A stretch of 64,000 nt of DNA from Vallitalea sp. (GTDB lineage Bacteria > Bacillota > Clostridia > Lachnospirales > Vallitaleaceae): assembly GCF_025211055.1 (NCBI RefSeq), contig NZ_JAOARO010000088.1:124001-188000 (forward strand). The letters are read 5' to 3'. Shown here one piece after another: positions 9,084-18,746 of this stretch. Position 1 is the stretch's first letter, and each line of letters begins with the position of its first letter. The translations under genes and the position numbers were made by a program. The notes under the pieces were generated by a model, which was not told where the DNA came from, did not search any database, and was given only the letters and a program-made list of their open reading frames with translations.

Positions 9084-11363
9084 ATGAGCATTGGAAAAAG
9101 TGTTAAAAGAGTAGATGCTTTTGAAAAAGTTACAGGACGTGCACAATACACAGATGACATTCCACTTAATGATGTCCTTGTTGCAAAAGTACTCCATAGT
9201 ACCATAGCTAATGGGTTGGTTAAAGACATAGATATAAAAGAAGCGTCAAAACTTCCAGGAGTAGTGAAGATAGTAACTTGTTTTGATGTTCCTGACATAA
9301 CATTTCCAACATCGGGGCACCCTTTGTCACTCGATATACACCATGCAGATATTGCAGATAGGAAGTTGCTTAATAGAAGAGTTAGATACTATGGTGATGA
9401 TATTGCTGCAGTAATAGCCAAAGATGATGTAACAGCTTCAAGAGCTCTTAATTTAATCAAGGTTGAATATGAAGAATATAAGCCCTTAATGTCTATAGGT
9501 TCGTCTTTGGAAGAAGGTTCAAGACCTATACATGATAATTTTCCTAATAATATTCTTACCCATTCTAATTACCAAATAGGTGATTATGAAGAAGCAATAA
9601 AAGAAGAAGGTCTAATATCTTTTGAAGGTGAATATATAACTCCAATGGTTAAGCATTGTCATATGGAAACACCAATTTCATATTCTTATGCTGAGTCAGG
9701 GAGAATGGTAGTTGTGACCTCAACCCAAATTCCGCATATCATCAGAAGAATAGTTGGGCAAGCACTGGGAATTGGCTGGGGGAAAGTTAGAATTGTAAAA
9801 CCATATATTGGAGGAGGTTTTGGCGATAAACAAGATGCACTTTATGAACCTCTTAATGCTTATCTTTCAAAATCAGTAGGTGGAAGATGTGTAAAACTTG
9901 ATATAACACGAGAGGAATCATTTGTTAATACACGTGTACGTCATGCTATGAAGATAAAAATCAAAAGCTATGTAAGACCTAATGGGAGATTCGTAGCAAG
10001 GAAGATTGAAGTCTATAGTAACAAAGGTGCATATGCTTCTCATGGTCATAGTATAACTTCTAAAGCGGGTAATGCTTGTAAGCAGATATATAATGATGAG
10101 AAAGCAATCAAGACAGATATGTATAGTGTATTTACAAATATGCCTGTAGCAGGAGCTATGAGAGCTTATGGTATACCACAAATAACTTTTGCTCTAGAAT
10201 CCCATATTGATGAAATAGCTAGGGGACTTAATCTTGATCTTATTGAGATTAGAAAGCTTAATATGATGAAACCTGATTTTGAAGATAATGGTATTAAGTG
10301 TCATAGTTACGGACTTCTAAAATGTATTGAAGCAGGAAAAAAATATATTGATTGGGATAACAAGATAGAAGAATATAAGAATCAAACAGGACCCATGCGT
10401 AAAGGTGTCGGGATGGCTATATTCAGTTATGCTACAGGGGTCTACCCTATATTGTTAGAAACAGCTTCGTGTAGAATTGTTCTTAATCAGGATGGTACTG
10501 TTCAATTACAAATGGGAGCTACTGAGATAGGTCAAGGTGCTGATACTATATTCAGTCAAATGGTATCAGAAGTACTTGATATTCCTACTAAAAATGTACA
10601 TATAATAAGTAATCAGGACACTGATGTAACACCTTATGATTCTGGTGCTTATGCGTCAAGGCAATCATATGTATCAGGAATGGCTGCTAAAAAAGCAGCA
10701 CTTCTTTTAAAAGAAAAAATAATAAAACATGCTAATTTTATGTTGAAACTACCACCCTCTAATATTGATTTGAAGGATAGTATGATCATTAAAAAAGAAA
10801 ATGGTGATATTTTGGCTTCTTTAGAAGAAGTTGCCACACATGCATTTTATAACACAGAAAAATCGGTTCACATTACAGCTGATATAACTAACCAATGTAA
10901 GTCTAATACTTTTTCTTTTGGAGTATGTTTTGCTGACGTTGAAGTAGATATGGCTATTGGAAAAATTAAAGTCAATAGAGTAATCAATGTCCATGATTGT
11001 GGTAAAGTTCTTAATCCTGATCTTGCCGCAGCACAAGTACATGGTGGAATGAGTATGAGCTTGGGATATGGTTTAAGTGAGCAATTATTATTTAACGAAA
11101 AGACTGGTAAACCATTGAATAACAATTTACTAGATTATAAGTTGCCAACAGTAATGGATACACCTCACTTAGAGGCTGAGTTTGTTGATACATATGATGT
11201 ATCCGGTCCATTCGGAAATAAAGCGCTAGGAGAACCACCTGCAATTCCTGTTGCTCCTGCTGTCAGAAATGCAGTATATCATGCTACTGGTGTTAATTTT
11301 AATACTTTACCATTAACACCTCAAAGACTGGTTGAAAGGTTTATTAAGGATAATCTCATTTAA
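9084..11363 (+). CDS. xdhA: Xanthine dehydrogenase molybdenum-binding subunit XdhA
   Basis: A 759-residue large subunit. Residues ~18-120 form the aldehyde-oxidase a/b hammerhead domain (VTGRAQYTDDIPLNDVL). The molybdopterin domain has the cofactor loop GGGFGDKQDAL and, near residue 717, the catalytic glutamate in ALGEPPAIP. The frame can be extended to 9063, but AAGGAGGG at 9072-9079 selects ATG 9084 (MSIGKSVKR). With xdhB and xdhC it makes the three-subunit hydroxylase that oxidises hypoxanthine or xanthine at the Mo centre and passes electrons through iron-sulfur clusters to FAD. This is the second Mo hydroxylase of the locus, beside the fused one on the opposite arm. A 119-nt structured gap separates it from xdhB. 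Confidence 0.93.
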   Translation: MSIGKSVKRVDAFEKVTGRAQYTDDIPLNDVLVAKVLHSTIANGLVKDIDIKEASKLPGVVKIVTCFDVPDITFPTSGHPLSLDIHHADIADRKLLNRRVRYYGDDIAAVIAKDDVTASRALNLIKVEYEEYKPLMSIGSSLEEGSRPIHDNFPNNILTHSNYQIGDYEEAIKEEGLISFEGEYITPMVKHCHMETPISYSYAESGRMVVVTSTQIPHIIRRIVGQALGIGWGKVRIVKPYIGGGFGDKQDALYEPLNAYLSKSVGGRCVKLDITREESFVNTRVRHAMKIKIKSYVRPNGRFVARKIEVYSNKGAYASHGHSITSKAGNACKQIYNDEKAIKTDMYSVFTNMPVAGAMRAYGIPQITFALESHIDEIARGLNLDLIEIRKLNMMKPDFEDNGIKCHSYGLLKCIEAGKKYIDWDNKIEEYKNQTGPMRKGVGMAIFSYATGVYPILLETASCRIVLNQDGTVQLQMGATEIGQGADTIFSQMVSEVLDIPTKNVHIISNQDTDVTPYDSGAYASRQSYVSGMAAKKAALLLKEKIIKHANFMLKLPPSNIDLKDSMIIKKENGDILASLEEVATHAFYNTEKSVHITADITNQCKSNTFSFGVCFADVEVDMAIGKIKVNRVINVHDCGKVLNPDLAAAQVHGGMSMSLGYGLSEQLLFNEKTGKPLNNNLLDYKLPTVMDTPHLEAEFVDTYDVSGPFGNKALGEPPAIPVAPAVRNAVYHATGVNFNTLPLTPQRLVERFIKDNLI

Positions 11364-11376
11364 AGGTTAGATTTAA

Positions 11377-11429
11377 GTATTATAATCACTTGCCTTACCC
11401 TGAGATGTGGTCATGCGTGATTATAATAC
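11377..11429 (+). repeat. Perfect 13-bp inverted repeat in the xdhA-xdhB gap (candidate RNA structure or operator)
   Basis: GTATTATAATCAC (11377-11389) is exactly complementary to GTGATTATAATAC (11417-11429), with a 27-nt loop. Partial outer pairing of GGTTA and TAACC flanks it. It sits in the only long gap (119 nt) of the rightward operon. No T-run follows, so it is not an intrinsic terminator. It could stabilise or process the mRNA, act as an attenuator, or be a protein site. Confidence 0.6.
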
Positions 11430-11482
11430 ATTAACCTTCGGTAATTAGTGAGTTAGATAATAAGATTGAAGGGAGAAATAAG

Positions 11483-12364
11483 ATGTATGATATAGAGAAT
11501 ATATATCAGGCTACTTCTGTAGAAGATGCAATAGAGCATCTATTGGGGAACCCAAAAGCTTTGATTATTGCAGGTGGAAGTGACATACTTATAAAAATAC
11601 ATAATGGTAAATTATTAGGTTGTTCGCTGGTAAGTATTTATGGATTAGATGAACTCAGAGGGATATCTATAGATGAAGATAGAAGGATAAAGATAGGTCC
11701 TCTTACAAGTTTTTCACATATAACTAATGATGAAATAATAAAGAAACATATACCTGTATTAGGAGAAGCGGTAGAGCAAGTTGGAGGTCCTCAAATAAGG
11801 AATATAGGAACTATTGGAGGAAATATATCTAACGGAGTTACAAGTGCTGATAGTGCATCAACTTTGTTTGCGCTTAATGCTCAGCTTGAAATCACAGGCA
11901 TAGATGGAAAAAGAATCATTCCCATATCGGAGTATTATATAGGACCTGGAAAAGTAGTACTGAAACAAGGAGAGATACTTACGGCAATATATATAACAAA
12001 AGAAAATTATCAAGGGTTTACAGGTTGTTATATAAAATATGCTATGCGGGGTGCAATGGATATTGCAACACTGGGGTGTTCTGTTACATGTAAACTGAGT
12101 GAGGATAAAGCAAAGATCGAAGATGTACATTTGGCATATGGTGTTGCTGGTCCTGTTCCAATGAGATGCTTAGAGACTGAAAAATCAATTATAGATATGG
12201 AAATAGCTGATGAAATGTTTGAAAAGTTTGGGGCGATGGCAATGGAGGAGGTAAATCCTCGTGATTCTTGGAGAGCTTCAAAAACTCTTAGACTCCAACT
12301 TGCCAAAGAATTAAGTAAACGTGCTCTAAAGCAAGCAATAATTAAATCTGGAGGGGTATTATAA
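11483..12364 (+). CDS. xdhB: Xanthine dehydrogenase FAD-binding subunit XdhB
   Basis: A 293-residue FAD subunit of the CoxM/XdhB family. The flavin-binding segments are clear: IIAGGSDILIKI near residue 30, and IGTIGGNISNG near 110, where the family contacts the FAD diphosphate. The C-terminal part matches the CO-dehydrogenase flavoprotein C-terminal domain. It takes electrons from the XdhC clusters to reduce NAD+ or another acceptor. AAGGGAG precedes the ATG. Its TAA stop shares one base with the xdhC ATG (TAATG), so translation is coupled and subunits should be made in equal amounts. Confidence 0.93.
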   Translation: MYDIENIYQATSVEDAIEHLLGNPKALIIAGGSDILIKIHNGKLLGCSLVSIYGLDELRGISIDEDRRIKIGPLTSFSHITNDEIIKKHIPVLGEAVEQVGGPQIRNIGTIGGNISNGVTSADSASTLFALNAQLEITGIDGKRIIPISEYYIGPGKVVLKQGEILTAIYITKENYQGFTGCYIKYAMRGAMDIATLGCSVTCKLSEDKAKIEDVHLAYGVAGPVPMRCLETEKSIIDMEIADEMFEKFGAMAMEEVNPRDSWRASKTLRLQLAKELSKRALKQAIIKSGGVL

Positions 12365-12852
12365 TGGCTAATGTAGAATTGAACTTTATTGTAAATGATG
12401 AACCTAGAAATATTATAATAGATGATCGAGATTCTCTTGCAGATGTACTTAGAAATAAGCTTCATCTAACAAGCGTAAAAAAAGGTTGTGAAGTTGGAGA
12501 GTGTGGTGCTTGTACTGTCCTTATCAATGGAGAGACTTTTGATTCATGTATTTATTTGGCTATATGGGCTGAAGGTAAGGAAATACGTACACTTGAAGGT
12601 CTGATGGATGAAGATGGAAATATATCTGATATACAGCAAGCATTTATAGATGAAGCAGCAGTTCAATGTGGTTTTTGTACACCAGGATTCATAATGTCAG
12701 CAATGCCTATTTTAGAAAGTGATAAGGAGTTTACAAGAGAAGAGATTAAGAAGCATCTGTCAGGTAATTTATGTCGATGCACAGGATATGAAAATATAAT
12801 AAATGCAATAGAAAACGTCAAGAAGAGCCGTATGAATAACCAAAATATATAA
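12364..12852 (+). CDS. xdhC: Xanthine dehydrogenase [2Fe-2S] subunit XdhC
   Basis: A 162-residue iron-sulfur subunit. The N-terminal ferredoxin domain uses C42, C47, C50 and C62 (CEVGECGAC). The C-terminal helical domain uses CGFC and CRCTGY. This is the usual size of the small subunit of three-part molybdenum hydroxylases, where it carries electrons from the Mo site in XdhA to FAD in XdhB. It overlaps xdhB by one base and is followed 19 nt later by a PLP enzyme gene. The order xdhA-xdhB-xdhC is that of E. coli. Confidence 0.94.
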   Translation: MANVELNFIVNDEPRNIIIDDRDSLADVLRNKLHLTSVKKGCEVGECGACTVLINGETFDSCIYLAIWAEGKEIRTLEGLMDEDGNISDIQQAFIDEAAVQCGFCTPGFIMSAMPILESDKEFTREEIKKHLSGNLCRCTGYENIINAIENVKKSRMNNQNI

Positions 12853-12871
12853 TATAGGAGGTATTATCATC

Positions 12872-14353
12872 ATGGAGAATAAATATAATGTAATTGATCT
12901 AACTGTTAATGAAGAAAGGCTTAAAAATGTAGTTAAGAGGGCTAAGGAAAGAGGTATTATCATTCCTACTTTAGCTCAATTAAAAGATCCAAGTCTTATA
13001 CCAGATGATATAAAAGAAAAACTCAAAGATGTTGGGCTATGGGATCTTAATCCATTGAATCTTTTTAGGATTGGATGGCATAATGATACGAAAGAAATGG
13101 GTGGCTTATATAAGGATGTCAATTATTTATGTATACCTAGTGAAATTTCTGGTGTAAAAGCTAAGATAATAGCCTTATGCGGTAAATGGTTTCCAACAGG
13201 TTCACACAAGGTTGGAGCTGCATTTGGATGTCTTGTACCTAGACTAGTGACAGGACAATTTGACCCAACTAAACAAAAAGCTGTCTGGCCATCAACTGGT
13301 AACTATTGTAGAGGTGGTGCTTATGATTCAGCTCTTCTAGCTTGTGATTCCATTGCTATATTACCAGAAGGCATGAGTAATGAAAGATTCGAATGGTTGA
13401 AGAATGTAGCTGGTGACACAATTGCTACTCCAGGTAGTGAAAGTAATGTAAAAGAAATATTTGACAAATGTTGGGAATTAAGAAATTCTGGGGAAGACCT
13501 AATGATTTTCAATCAATTTGATGAATTCGGTAACTATCTATGGCATCATGAAGTTACTGGTAAAGCTATTGAAGAAATACTTGATGTTGAAATGAATGAA
13601 GATAGTAAATTCAGAGGGTATATTAGTGCAACTGGTTCTGGTGGAACAATTGCAGCTGGTGATTATCTCAAGAAAAAATATCCAAACCTCAAAATTGCAG
13701 CCAGTGAAGCATTACAATGCCCAACAATATTTTTGAATGGTTATGGAGAACATAGAATAGAGGGTATTGGCGACAAACATATACCATGGATCCATAATAT
13801 CAAGAATACAGATGCAGTTACGGCAATAGATGACGAAGCTACAATGAATTGGATAAGGATGTTTAATGAACCAGAAGGTCATAAAGTATTAAAAGCCAAT
13901 GGTGTAAGTGATGAGATTATTGAACAATTGAACCTTGTAGGAATCTCAGGTGCTGCTAATATAATATCTGCTATAAAATTTGCCAAATACTTTGAACTAA
14001 CCGAAGACGATATTCTAGTTACTGTGTTAACAGATTCAATAGATATGTATAAGAGTAGATTAGTAGAGCTTAATGAAGAAAGAGGAGCTTTTACTTCATG
14101 TGATGCTTATGGTGTAATGGAAAGATATTTTAAAGGCATTAATACTGATTACTTCAAAGAATTGAATTACAGAGAAAGAAGAACCGTTCATAATCTTAAG
14201 TATTATACTTGGATAGAACAACAAGGAAAAACATATGATGAAATATTAGAACAGTGGTATAACGATGATTATTGGGCTAATATAACCAAACAAGTGGATA
14301 GACTGGATGAATTGATTGAGGAATTCAATGAAAGAGTAAGACAATGTGAATAA
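12872..14353 (+). CDS. Fold-type II PLP-dependent enzyme of unknown substrate (493 aa)
   Basis: A 493-residue enzyme of the tryptophan-synthase-beta/cysteine-synthase superfamily. The Schiff-base lysine is probably in PTGSHKVGAAFG, the substrate loop is STGNYCRGG, and the phosphate loop is the glycine-rich SATGSGGTIAAG. It is about 100 residues longer than YgeX (diaminopropionate ammonia-lyase) and lacks that family's GLNAFKMLGG and TDGNHGRG signatures, so it is not YgeX. Placed between xdhC and the hydantoinase with gaps of about 19 nt and AGGAGG in front, it should act on an amino-acid-like product of purine ring opening, for example by ammonia elimination. I do not recognise an assigned function. 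Confidence 0.8.
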   Translation: MENKYNVIDLTVNEERLKNVVKRAKERGIIIPTLAQLKDPSLIPDDIKEKLKDVGLWDLNPLNLFRIGWHNDTKEMGGLYKDVNYLCIPSEISGVKAKIIALCGKWFPTGSHKVGAAFGCLVPRLVTGQFDPTKQKAVWPSTGNYCRGGAYDSALLACDSIAILPEGMSNERFEWLKNVAGDTIATPGSESNVKEIFDKCWELRNSGEDLMIFNQFDEFGNYLWHHEVTGKAIEEILDVEMNEDSKFRGYISATGSGGTIAAGDYLKKKYPNLKIAASEALQCPTIFLNGYGEHRIEGIGDKHIPWIHNIKNTDAVTAIDDEATMNWIRMFNEPEGHKVLKANGVSDEIIEQLNLVGISGAANIISAIKFAKYFELTEDDILVTVLTDSIDMYKSRLVELNEERGAFTSCDAYGVMERYFKGINTDYFKELNYRERRTVHNLKYYTWIEQQGKTYDEILEQWYNDDYWANITKQVDRLDELIEEFNERVRQCE

Positions 14354-14371
14354 AAAAAAGAAGGTATGTCT

Positions 14372-15682
14372 ATGTATGATTTAGGTATAATTAATGGTAA
14401 TTTGTATATTGATGGAAAATATGAAAAACTGAATTTATATATCACCAATGAAAAAATAGCAAAGATATCTAATGAAACTTATGAATGTAAAGAGAGCTAT
14501 GATGTAGAAAACAAAAAAGTATTTCCTGGATTTATTGATCCACATGTTCATTTTGAATTGAATGTAGGTAAATATACATCATGTGATGATTTTTACACAG
14601 GTTCTGTAAGTGCAGCTTATGGAGGTATAACTACAATCATTGATTTTCTGGATCCTATAGCTACTGGAATTGAAGTGGAAAAAGCTCTTAATACAAGAAA
14701 GAAATTAGCTGAAAAAAGTGTCATTGATTATTCTTTTCATGTGACTATTAGAAATCCAATTGATGAGATTGATAATATCGTAGATGAAATGAGAAGATTA
14801 CAGATACCAACTGTAAAACTATTTACTACATATTCTGAATCAGATAGAAGAACCTATGATAAAGAAATAACAAAACTACTTGGGTTAACAAAAGAAAATA
14901 ATATTTTGGTTTTAGCACATATAGAAAATGATAATCTAATAGATAGAAATCCTGTTTTTGAGGTTAAAGATCTACCTAAAAGCAGATGTTCAGAATCTGA
15001 ACTAAAAGAAGCATTGAAGTTAGCTTCGTTTACTAAACATTTTAATGGAAGATTATATATGGTTCATCTAAGTAGTGGTAATACCATAAAAGCATTAGCC
15101 AAGCATTACCCTGATTTACTTAACAAAGATTTTTTTGTTGAGAGTTGTCCTCATTATTTTAATTTTACTTCTAATGTATACTCAGAAGAAAAGGGGTTTC
15201 TATATGTAATGGCACCACCACTTAGAACTGAGAACGAACGTGAATTATTAAGAGCTAATTTTGATTATATTAATACTATTGGTACAGATCATTGTCCTTT
15301 TACCAGTAAAGAGAAAAACAAGGATAAATTATTGGATGTACCAATGGGTATTGGATCAGTGGAACATTCATTCAATATCATGTATAACATTTATAAAGAT
15401 AAGGTCATTGATAAAATAACCATAGGTCCTGCCAAAATACATGGATTATATCCTAAGAAAGGTATATTAGCAGTGGGTTCAGATGCAGATATAGTTATTT
15501 ATGATCCTTTAGCAACATATATAATAGGTGAAGACCATTCTACTTGTGATTATAACATTTATGCTGGTAATAAAATAAATGGTAGGATTGAATCTACAAT
15601 AAGTAAAGGTAAGTTCATTATAAAAAATAATGAATTTATTGGTGGTAAAGGTAAATATCTAACTAGAAAGATATTATATTAA
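14372..15682 (+). CDS. hyuA: Hydantoinase / dihydropyrimidinase family amidohydrolase
   Basis: A cyclic amidohydrolase of about 436 residues. The binuclear metal site is readable: HVH in GFIDPHVHFEL, the carboxylated lysine in TVKLFTTY, histidines in VLAHIEND and YMVHLSSG, and the aspartate in GTDHCPFT. It hydrolyses cyclic amides such as hydantoins or dihydropyrimidines; here the substrate is probably a reduced or opened purine ring. ATG 14366 is also possible, but the AAGAAGG site ends one base before it, so ATG 14372 (MYDLG) has the normal spacing. It stands where E. coli carries hyuA (ygeZ) after the ygeWXY genes. Dihydroorotase or allantoinase cannot be fully excluded by eye. Confidence 0.82.
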   Translation: MYDLGIINGNLYIDGKYEKLNLYITNEKIAKISNETYECKESYDVENKKVFPGFIDPHVHFELNVGKYTSCDDFYTGSVSAAYGGITTIIDFLDPIATGIEVEKALNTRKKLAEKSVIDYSFHVTIRNPIDEIDNIVDEMRRLQIPTVKLFTTYSESDRRTYDKEITKLLGLTKENNILVLAHIENDNLIDRNPVFEVKDLPKSRCSESELKEALKLASFTKHFNGRLYMVHLSSGNTIKALAKHYPDLLNKDFFVESCPHYFNFTSNVYSEEKGFLYVMAPPLRTENERELLRANFDYINTIGTDHCPFTSKEKNKDKLLDVPMGIGSVEHSFNIMYNIYKDKVIDKITIGPAKIHGLYPKKGILAVGSDADIVIYDPLATYIIGEDHSTCDYNIYAGNKINGRIESTISKGKFIIKNNEFIGGKGKYLTRKILY

Positions 15683-15711
15683 ATAATCAACTGTTTCTGA
15701 AGGAGGTAGTT

Positions 15712-17424
15712 ATGTCGATTATTGAAAAAGTAAAAGTAGCTAGAGGTGACAATAAGGCTGAATTTGTTCTTAAAAATTGTAGAATTGTCAATGTCTTCAA
15801 CGGAAAAATAGAAAGAGCAGATATTGCTATAGAAGATGGAGTTATTGTTGGTATTGGTGAGTATGAGGGTATCAAAGAAGTTGATGCATTAGACAGATAT
15901 GTTTGTCCAGGATTCATTGATGGGCATGTTCATATTGAATCTTCTATGCTGACACCTCCTAGGTTTGCCAAACTTGTTATGCCAAAAGGAACCACAACCG
16001 TAATTGAAGATCCTCACGAAATAGCAAATGTATGTGGACTAGATGGTATAGATTTTATGCTTAAGGCTAGTGAAGATATACCACTTGATGTCTATGTCAT
16101 GTTACCATCTTGTGTTCCATCAACAGAATTTGAAAACTCAGGAGCTGTATTATTAGCTAAGGACCTAAAAAAAATAAAAGATAGAAAGAATATATTGGGA
16201 CTAGGCGAGGTAATGAATTATCCTGGTGTAATTTCTTGTAATAAATCTGTATATGAGAAACTTGATTTGATGAGAGAGGGCATAATTGATGGTCATGCAC
16301 CGGGTGTTATGGGTAAGAGATTAAATGCATATGTGACTGCTGGTGTAATGACAGACCATGAATGTACTAGAGTAGAAGAATTAGAAGAAAAAGTATCCAA
16401 AGGTATGTATGTCCATATTAGAGAAGGGTCAGCTACAAGAAACCTAAAAGATCTCATAGTTGGTGTTACACCGGAAAATAGTCACAGAATACTATTTTGT
16501 ACAGATGATAAACAACCTTATGATATTGAAAAAGAAGGTCATATCAATTATAACGTAAGATTGGCTATTGAAAATGGTATTAACCCTATTATGGCTATTA
16601 AGATGGCTACAATCAATACTGCACAATGTTATGGATTAAAAAATAAAGGTGCTGTAGCACCTGGTTATGATGCAGACCTAATAATTCTTAATGACGACTT
16701 AAGTGAAATCAGTATTGGTGAAGTATTCAAAAAGGGACAATTAGTAGCTAAAGATGGAGAAGCTTTATTTGATATAGAAACAATTGAGGATTCTCGTGTC
16801 TTGAATACAGTCAACTTGGATAATATTGATAATATAACTTTTGATATACCTCTAAAATCATCCATTGTAAAAGTGATTCAGTTAATAGAGCATAATATCA
16901 TTACTAAGAGTGTAATCCGTAAGGTGGATGTTGAAAATAATAGTTTCAAATATAACAGTAAGCTTGATATCTTAAAATTAGCAGTTGTTGAAAGACACAA
17001 AGGAACTGGTAATGTAGGACTGGGCTTAGTGGAAGGTTATGGGCTAAAAGGTGGTGCTGTTGCACTGACCATTGCTCATGATTCTCATAATATCATAGTG
17101 GTTGGAGATAATGACGAAGATATGAGAGTTGCTATCAAAGAGTTAAAAAGGGTTAATGGTGGTATTACAATATGTGCCAATGGTTCAGTGTTACAGACTT
17201 TACCTCTTGAAGTGGGAGGACTCATGACTAATTCTTCCGTAGAAGTTGTTGGAAATAAAGTAAAAGAAATGGCTAAGATAGCTTGTGAAAAGGGTATCAA
17301 CCCTAATATTGATCCTTTTCTTACATTAGCCTTTCTAGCATTACCAGTTATACCAGAGTTAAAGTTAACTGATCGTGGATTGTTTAATGTAGATAAATTC
17401 TCTTTTGTAGATATTGAGGAATAA
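15712..17424 (+). CDS. ade: Adenine deaminase
   Basis: A 570-residue bacterial-type adenine deaminase (AdeC family), the metal-dependent enzyme that converts adenine to hypoxanthine and ammonia. Family landmarks are the early PGFIDGHVHIESSM metal motif, IEDPHEIANVCG, GHAPGV, VHIREGSATRN and FCTDDKQPYDI. The C-terminal third is the characteristic adenine deaminase domain with NVGLGLVEGYGLKGGA and IAHDSHNIIVVG. The length is standard. AGGAGGT precedes the ATG by a good distance. It supplies hypoxanthine to the dehydrogenases encoded in the same island. Confidence 0.95.
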   Translation: MSIIEKVKVARGDNKAEFVLKNCRIVNVFNGKIERADIAIEDGVIVGIGEYEGIKEVDALDRYVCPGFIDGHVHIESSMLTPPRFAKLVMPKGTTTVIEDPHEIANVCGLDGIDFMLKASEDIPLDVYVMLPSCVPSTEFENSGAVLLAKDLKKIKDRKNILGLGEVMNYPGVISCNKSVYEKLDLMREGIIDGHAPGVMGKRLNAYVTAGVMTDHECTRVEELEEKVSKGMYVHIREGSATRNLKDLIVGVTPENSHRILFCTDDKQPYDIEKEGHINYNVRLAIENGINPIMAIKMATINTAQCYGLKNKGAVAPGYDADLIILNDDLSEISIGEVFKKGQLVAKDGEALFDIETIEDSRVLNTVNLDNIDNITFDIPLKSSIVKVIQLIEHNIITKSVIRKVDVENNSFKYNSKLDILKLAVVERHKGTGNVGLGLVEGYGLKGGAVALTIAHDSHNIIVVGDNDEDMRVAIKELKRVNGGITICANGSVLQTLPLEVGGLMTNSSVEVVGNKVKEMAKIACEKGINPNIDPFLTLAFLALPVIPELKLTDRGLFNVDKFSFVDIEE

Positions 17425-17468
17425 GAAATATAATACGATGAGATATTGGTACGAGGTGAGATAGAGCT

Positions 17469-18698
17469 ATGAAGTTTGTTAAAAATTATAGATGTACGCT
17501 TTGCGGTAGAGAATATTGTAAAGACGAGGAAATATATACTTGTCCTAAATGTGGTGAAAAAGGTATATTAGATGTAGAATATGATTATGAAGGATTGAAA
17601 AAGGTTCTAACCAAGTCATATTTTGAACACAATAGAGACTATACCATGTGGAGATATAAAGATGTCATGTCTATAAGAGAAGAAGATATAGATAAGACAC
17701 TCAAGGTTGGATGGACACCTTTATATAGGTCCAATAACTTAGAAGAAAAGATTGGTATCAAGGAATTATATATAAAAGATGAAGGATTAAATCCAACAGC
17801 TTCATTAAAAGATAGAGCTTCAGCTGTTGCGGTCATTAAGGCATTAGAGAATAATGCTGATACTATTGCGTGCAGCTCTACTGGTAATGCAGCTTCCTCT
17901 TTGGCTGGTAATGCGGCTAGGTTAGGACTTTCTACTGTGATTTTTGTTCCTGAGAGAGCACCACAAGGTAAGTTAGCACAGTTATTAATATATGGAGCAA
18001 AAGTGATTTCTGTTAAAGGTGATTATAGAGAAACTTTTAACCTATCTAAAGAAGCTATTGACCATTGGGGTTGGTATAATCGTAATGCAGCTATAAATCC
18101 TCATTTGGTAGAAGGCAAAAAGACTGTAGCTATTGAAATTGCAGAACAGTTAGGATGGCAAGTTCCTGATTGGGTAGCAGTATCTGTAGGAGATGGTTGT
18201 ACTATTGGAGGGGTATATAGAGGATTCTACGATTTATTGAATATTGGATTAATAAATAGAATTCCTAAGATATTAGGTGTTCAAGCAAAAGGGTGTTGCC
18301 CATTTTATACAGCTTATACAGAAAATGAACCTCTTAAACCTACAGATGAAAATACTATTGCTGACAGCATATCTGTTGGTATACCAAGGAATCCTGTTAA
18401 AGCTATGAGAGCTGTTGAGGATTCAAAAGGTACATGGATAACCGTATCTGATGAAGCTATACTTGAAGCCATGAAGACTCTTGGCTCATCTGAAGGTATA
18501 TTTGGTGAACCAGCAGGTGTAGCAGGTTTAGCTGGTGTTTTTAAAGCTGTCAAAGAAGGTATTATCACTAAGGATGAAACAGTTTCTGTAATTATTACAG
18601 GTAATGGATTAAAAGATGTAAAAAATGCTCTTAAGGCTGCCGGAGATAAAATTGAATGTAAACCTGATATTGAACAATTAAAAAAATATTTGACTTAA
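17469..18698 (+). CDS. Threonine-synthase-like PLP enzyme with N-terminal zinc ribbon
   Basis: A 409-residue fold-type II PLP enzyme. The first 30 residues hold a zinc-ribbon-like CxxC pair (C9, C12, C25, C28). The PLP lysine is in NPTASLKDRAS, followed by SSTGNAASSLAGNAA and a GDGCTIGGVYRG phosphate loop. By sequence it would be called threonine synthase, but it sits between adenine and guanine deaminase genes with no other threonine genes. A role in purine breakdown, for example eliminating ammonia from an amino-acid intermediate or filling the role of YgeX, is more likely than threonine biosynthesis. GAGGTGAGA precedes the ATG. The assignment to purine breakdown is inference from context. 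Confidence 0.75.
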   Translation: MKFVKNYRCTLCGREYCKDEEIYTCPKCGEKGILDVEYDYEGLKKVLTKSYFEHNRDYTMWRYKDVMSIREEDIDKTLKVGWTPLYRSNNLEEKIGIKELYIKDEGLNPTASLKDRASAVAVIKALENNADTIACSSTGNAASSLAGNAARLGLSTVIFVPERAPQGKLAQLLIYGAKVISVKGDYRETFNLSKEAIDHWGWYNRNAAINPHLVEGKKTVAIEIAEQLGWQVPDWVAVSVGDGCTIGGVYRGFYDLLNIGLINRIPKILGVQAKGCCPFYTAYTENEPLKPTDENTIADSISVGIPRNPVKAMRAVEDSKGTWITVSDEAILEAMKTLGSSEGIFGEPAGVAGLAGVFKAVKEGIITKDETVSVIITGNGLKDVKNALKAAGDKIECKPDIEQLKKYLT

Positions 18699-18746
18699 AT
18701 TCTAATTATACTATTGTAAGTAAAAAGCAAATATAGGAGGTGTGAT

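Noticed and set aside
11377..11429. Purine or TPP riboswitch in the xdhA-xdhB gap
   Set aside because: TATAATC and CTGAGA fragments occur, but the conserved three-way junction and second-loop motifs of either riboswitch are missing and the gap is inside an operon. Kept only as an unnamed structure.
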